The notes under the pieces: generated by a model
The model's database searches: none
Told to the model about the DNA's origin: nothing
What the model saw: the letters and a program-made list of their open reading frames with translations, nothing else
Shown: positions 5,559 to 5,835 of the stretch, one piece after another
Position numbering within the stretch: the first letter of the stretch is position 1
Layout of the letters: each line of letters opens with the position of its first letter
From: Phycisphaeraceae bacterium
GTDB taxonomy: Bacteria; Planctomycetota; Phycisphaerae; Phycisphaerales; Phycisphaeraceae
Assembly (NCBI GenBank): GCA_028281215.1
Contig: JANQKH010000300.1
Span: 1 to 5,835, forward strand
Length of the DNA stretch: 5,835 nt
Direction: 5' to 3'
Program-made: the position numbers and the translations under genes

Positions 5559-5835
5559 ATGAAGACTGTGACCACATACCGCCGGCCGTCGAGAACACGC
5601 GGGTTCACCATCGTGGAGTTGATGGTGGTCTTTTCGCTGATTCTGTTTTTCGTCACGGCGTCCATTCCGCTCGTGTTGAAAATCGATGAGATCACCCGCG
5701 ACCGTTCGGGCACGAACACCATCGGCGTGGCGATCACCGCGGCTCGTGCGTACGCGACACGTGAAGTGGCGAACAAAGATGACCTGGGCCCTGAAGCCGA
5801 CGGTTTCAGCGGCGCGGCGATTATCTTCGCTCCCA
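5559..5835 (+). CDS. Type II/IV prepilin, 3' partial
   Basis: An open frame starts at ATG 5559, preceded at seven bases by AAGGG (5547-5551), and runs off the window end after 92 codons. The leader is basic (MKTVTTYRRPSRTRG); cleavage after Gly15 leaves FTIVELMVVFSLILFFVTAS, a textbook class III N-terminus with Phe1, Glu5 and Pro at mature position 22. The visible remainder includes a polar stretch (KIDEITRDRSGTNT) and a further helix-like segment ending at the edge. It is a second pilin or pseudopilin of the same operon, 80 bases after the first. Which minor class it belongs to (GspH, I, J or a T4P minor pilin) cannot be decided without its C-terminus. Its N-terminus is closer to consensus than that of the preceding prepilin. 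Confidence 0.88.
   Translation, partial: MKTVTTYRRPSRTRGFTIVELMVVFSLILFFVTASIPLVLKIDEITRDRSGTNTIGVAITAARAYATREVANKDDLGPEADGFSGAAIIFAP

Overview
The window is about 5.8 kb of moderately GC-rich bacterial chromosome with two blocks, all on the plus strand. The first is the 3' part of a PQQ-type beta-propeller gene. The second is the beginning of a type IV pilus / type II secretion (T4P/T2SS) assembly operon. Propeller proteins with many TG..xxW repeats, together with minimal PilB-PilC-pseudopilin operons, fit a Planctomycetota-like or related environmental bacterium. That is an inference from gene content only; no rRNA or other marker gene is present.

Layout: 3-974 is the propeller gene, cut at its 5' end by the window edge. 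975-1619 is a non-coding stretch visibly richer in A/T (27 of 60 bases G or C at 1381-1440, against 38 of 60 at 2521-2580, by hand count). It holds small imperfect palindromes, a repeated TTTGAAC motif and weak promoter-like sequences. 1704-3458 is the PilB/GspE assembly ATPase, 3507-4838 is the PilC/GspF inner-membrane platform protein, 4909-5478 is a GspG-like prepilin, and 5559 onward is a second prepilin that runs off the window end and was identified by direct translation.

The last four genes are spaced by 48-80 bases, each later gene has its own Shine-Dalgarno sequence, and no convincing terminator lies between them, so they read as one operon. The cytoplasmic ATPase would drive the platform protein to assemble the two prepilins, after processing by a prepilin peptidase not in this window, into a pilus or pseudopilus. 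No PilT retraction ATPase, secretin or prepilin peptidase is visible. The system could therefore be a T4P or a T2SS-like secretion machine; the GspG-like C-terminus of the first prepilin leans toward T2SS.

I see no CRISPR array, transposon, tRNA or rRNA, and no clearly new system. The points most worth a second look are the divergent tandem c-di-GMP-type motifs in the ATPase, the tryptophan at mature position 1 of the first prepilin, and the repeat content of the 645-base gap before the operon.
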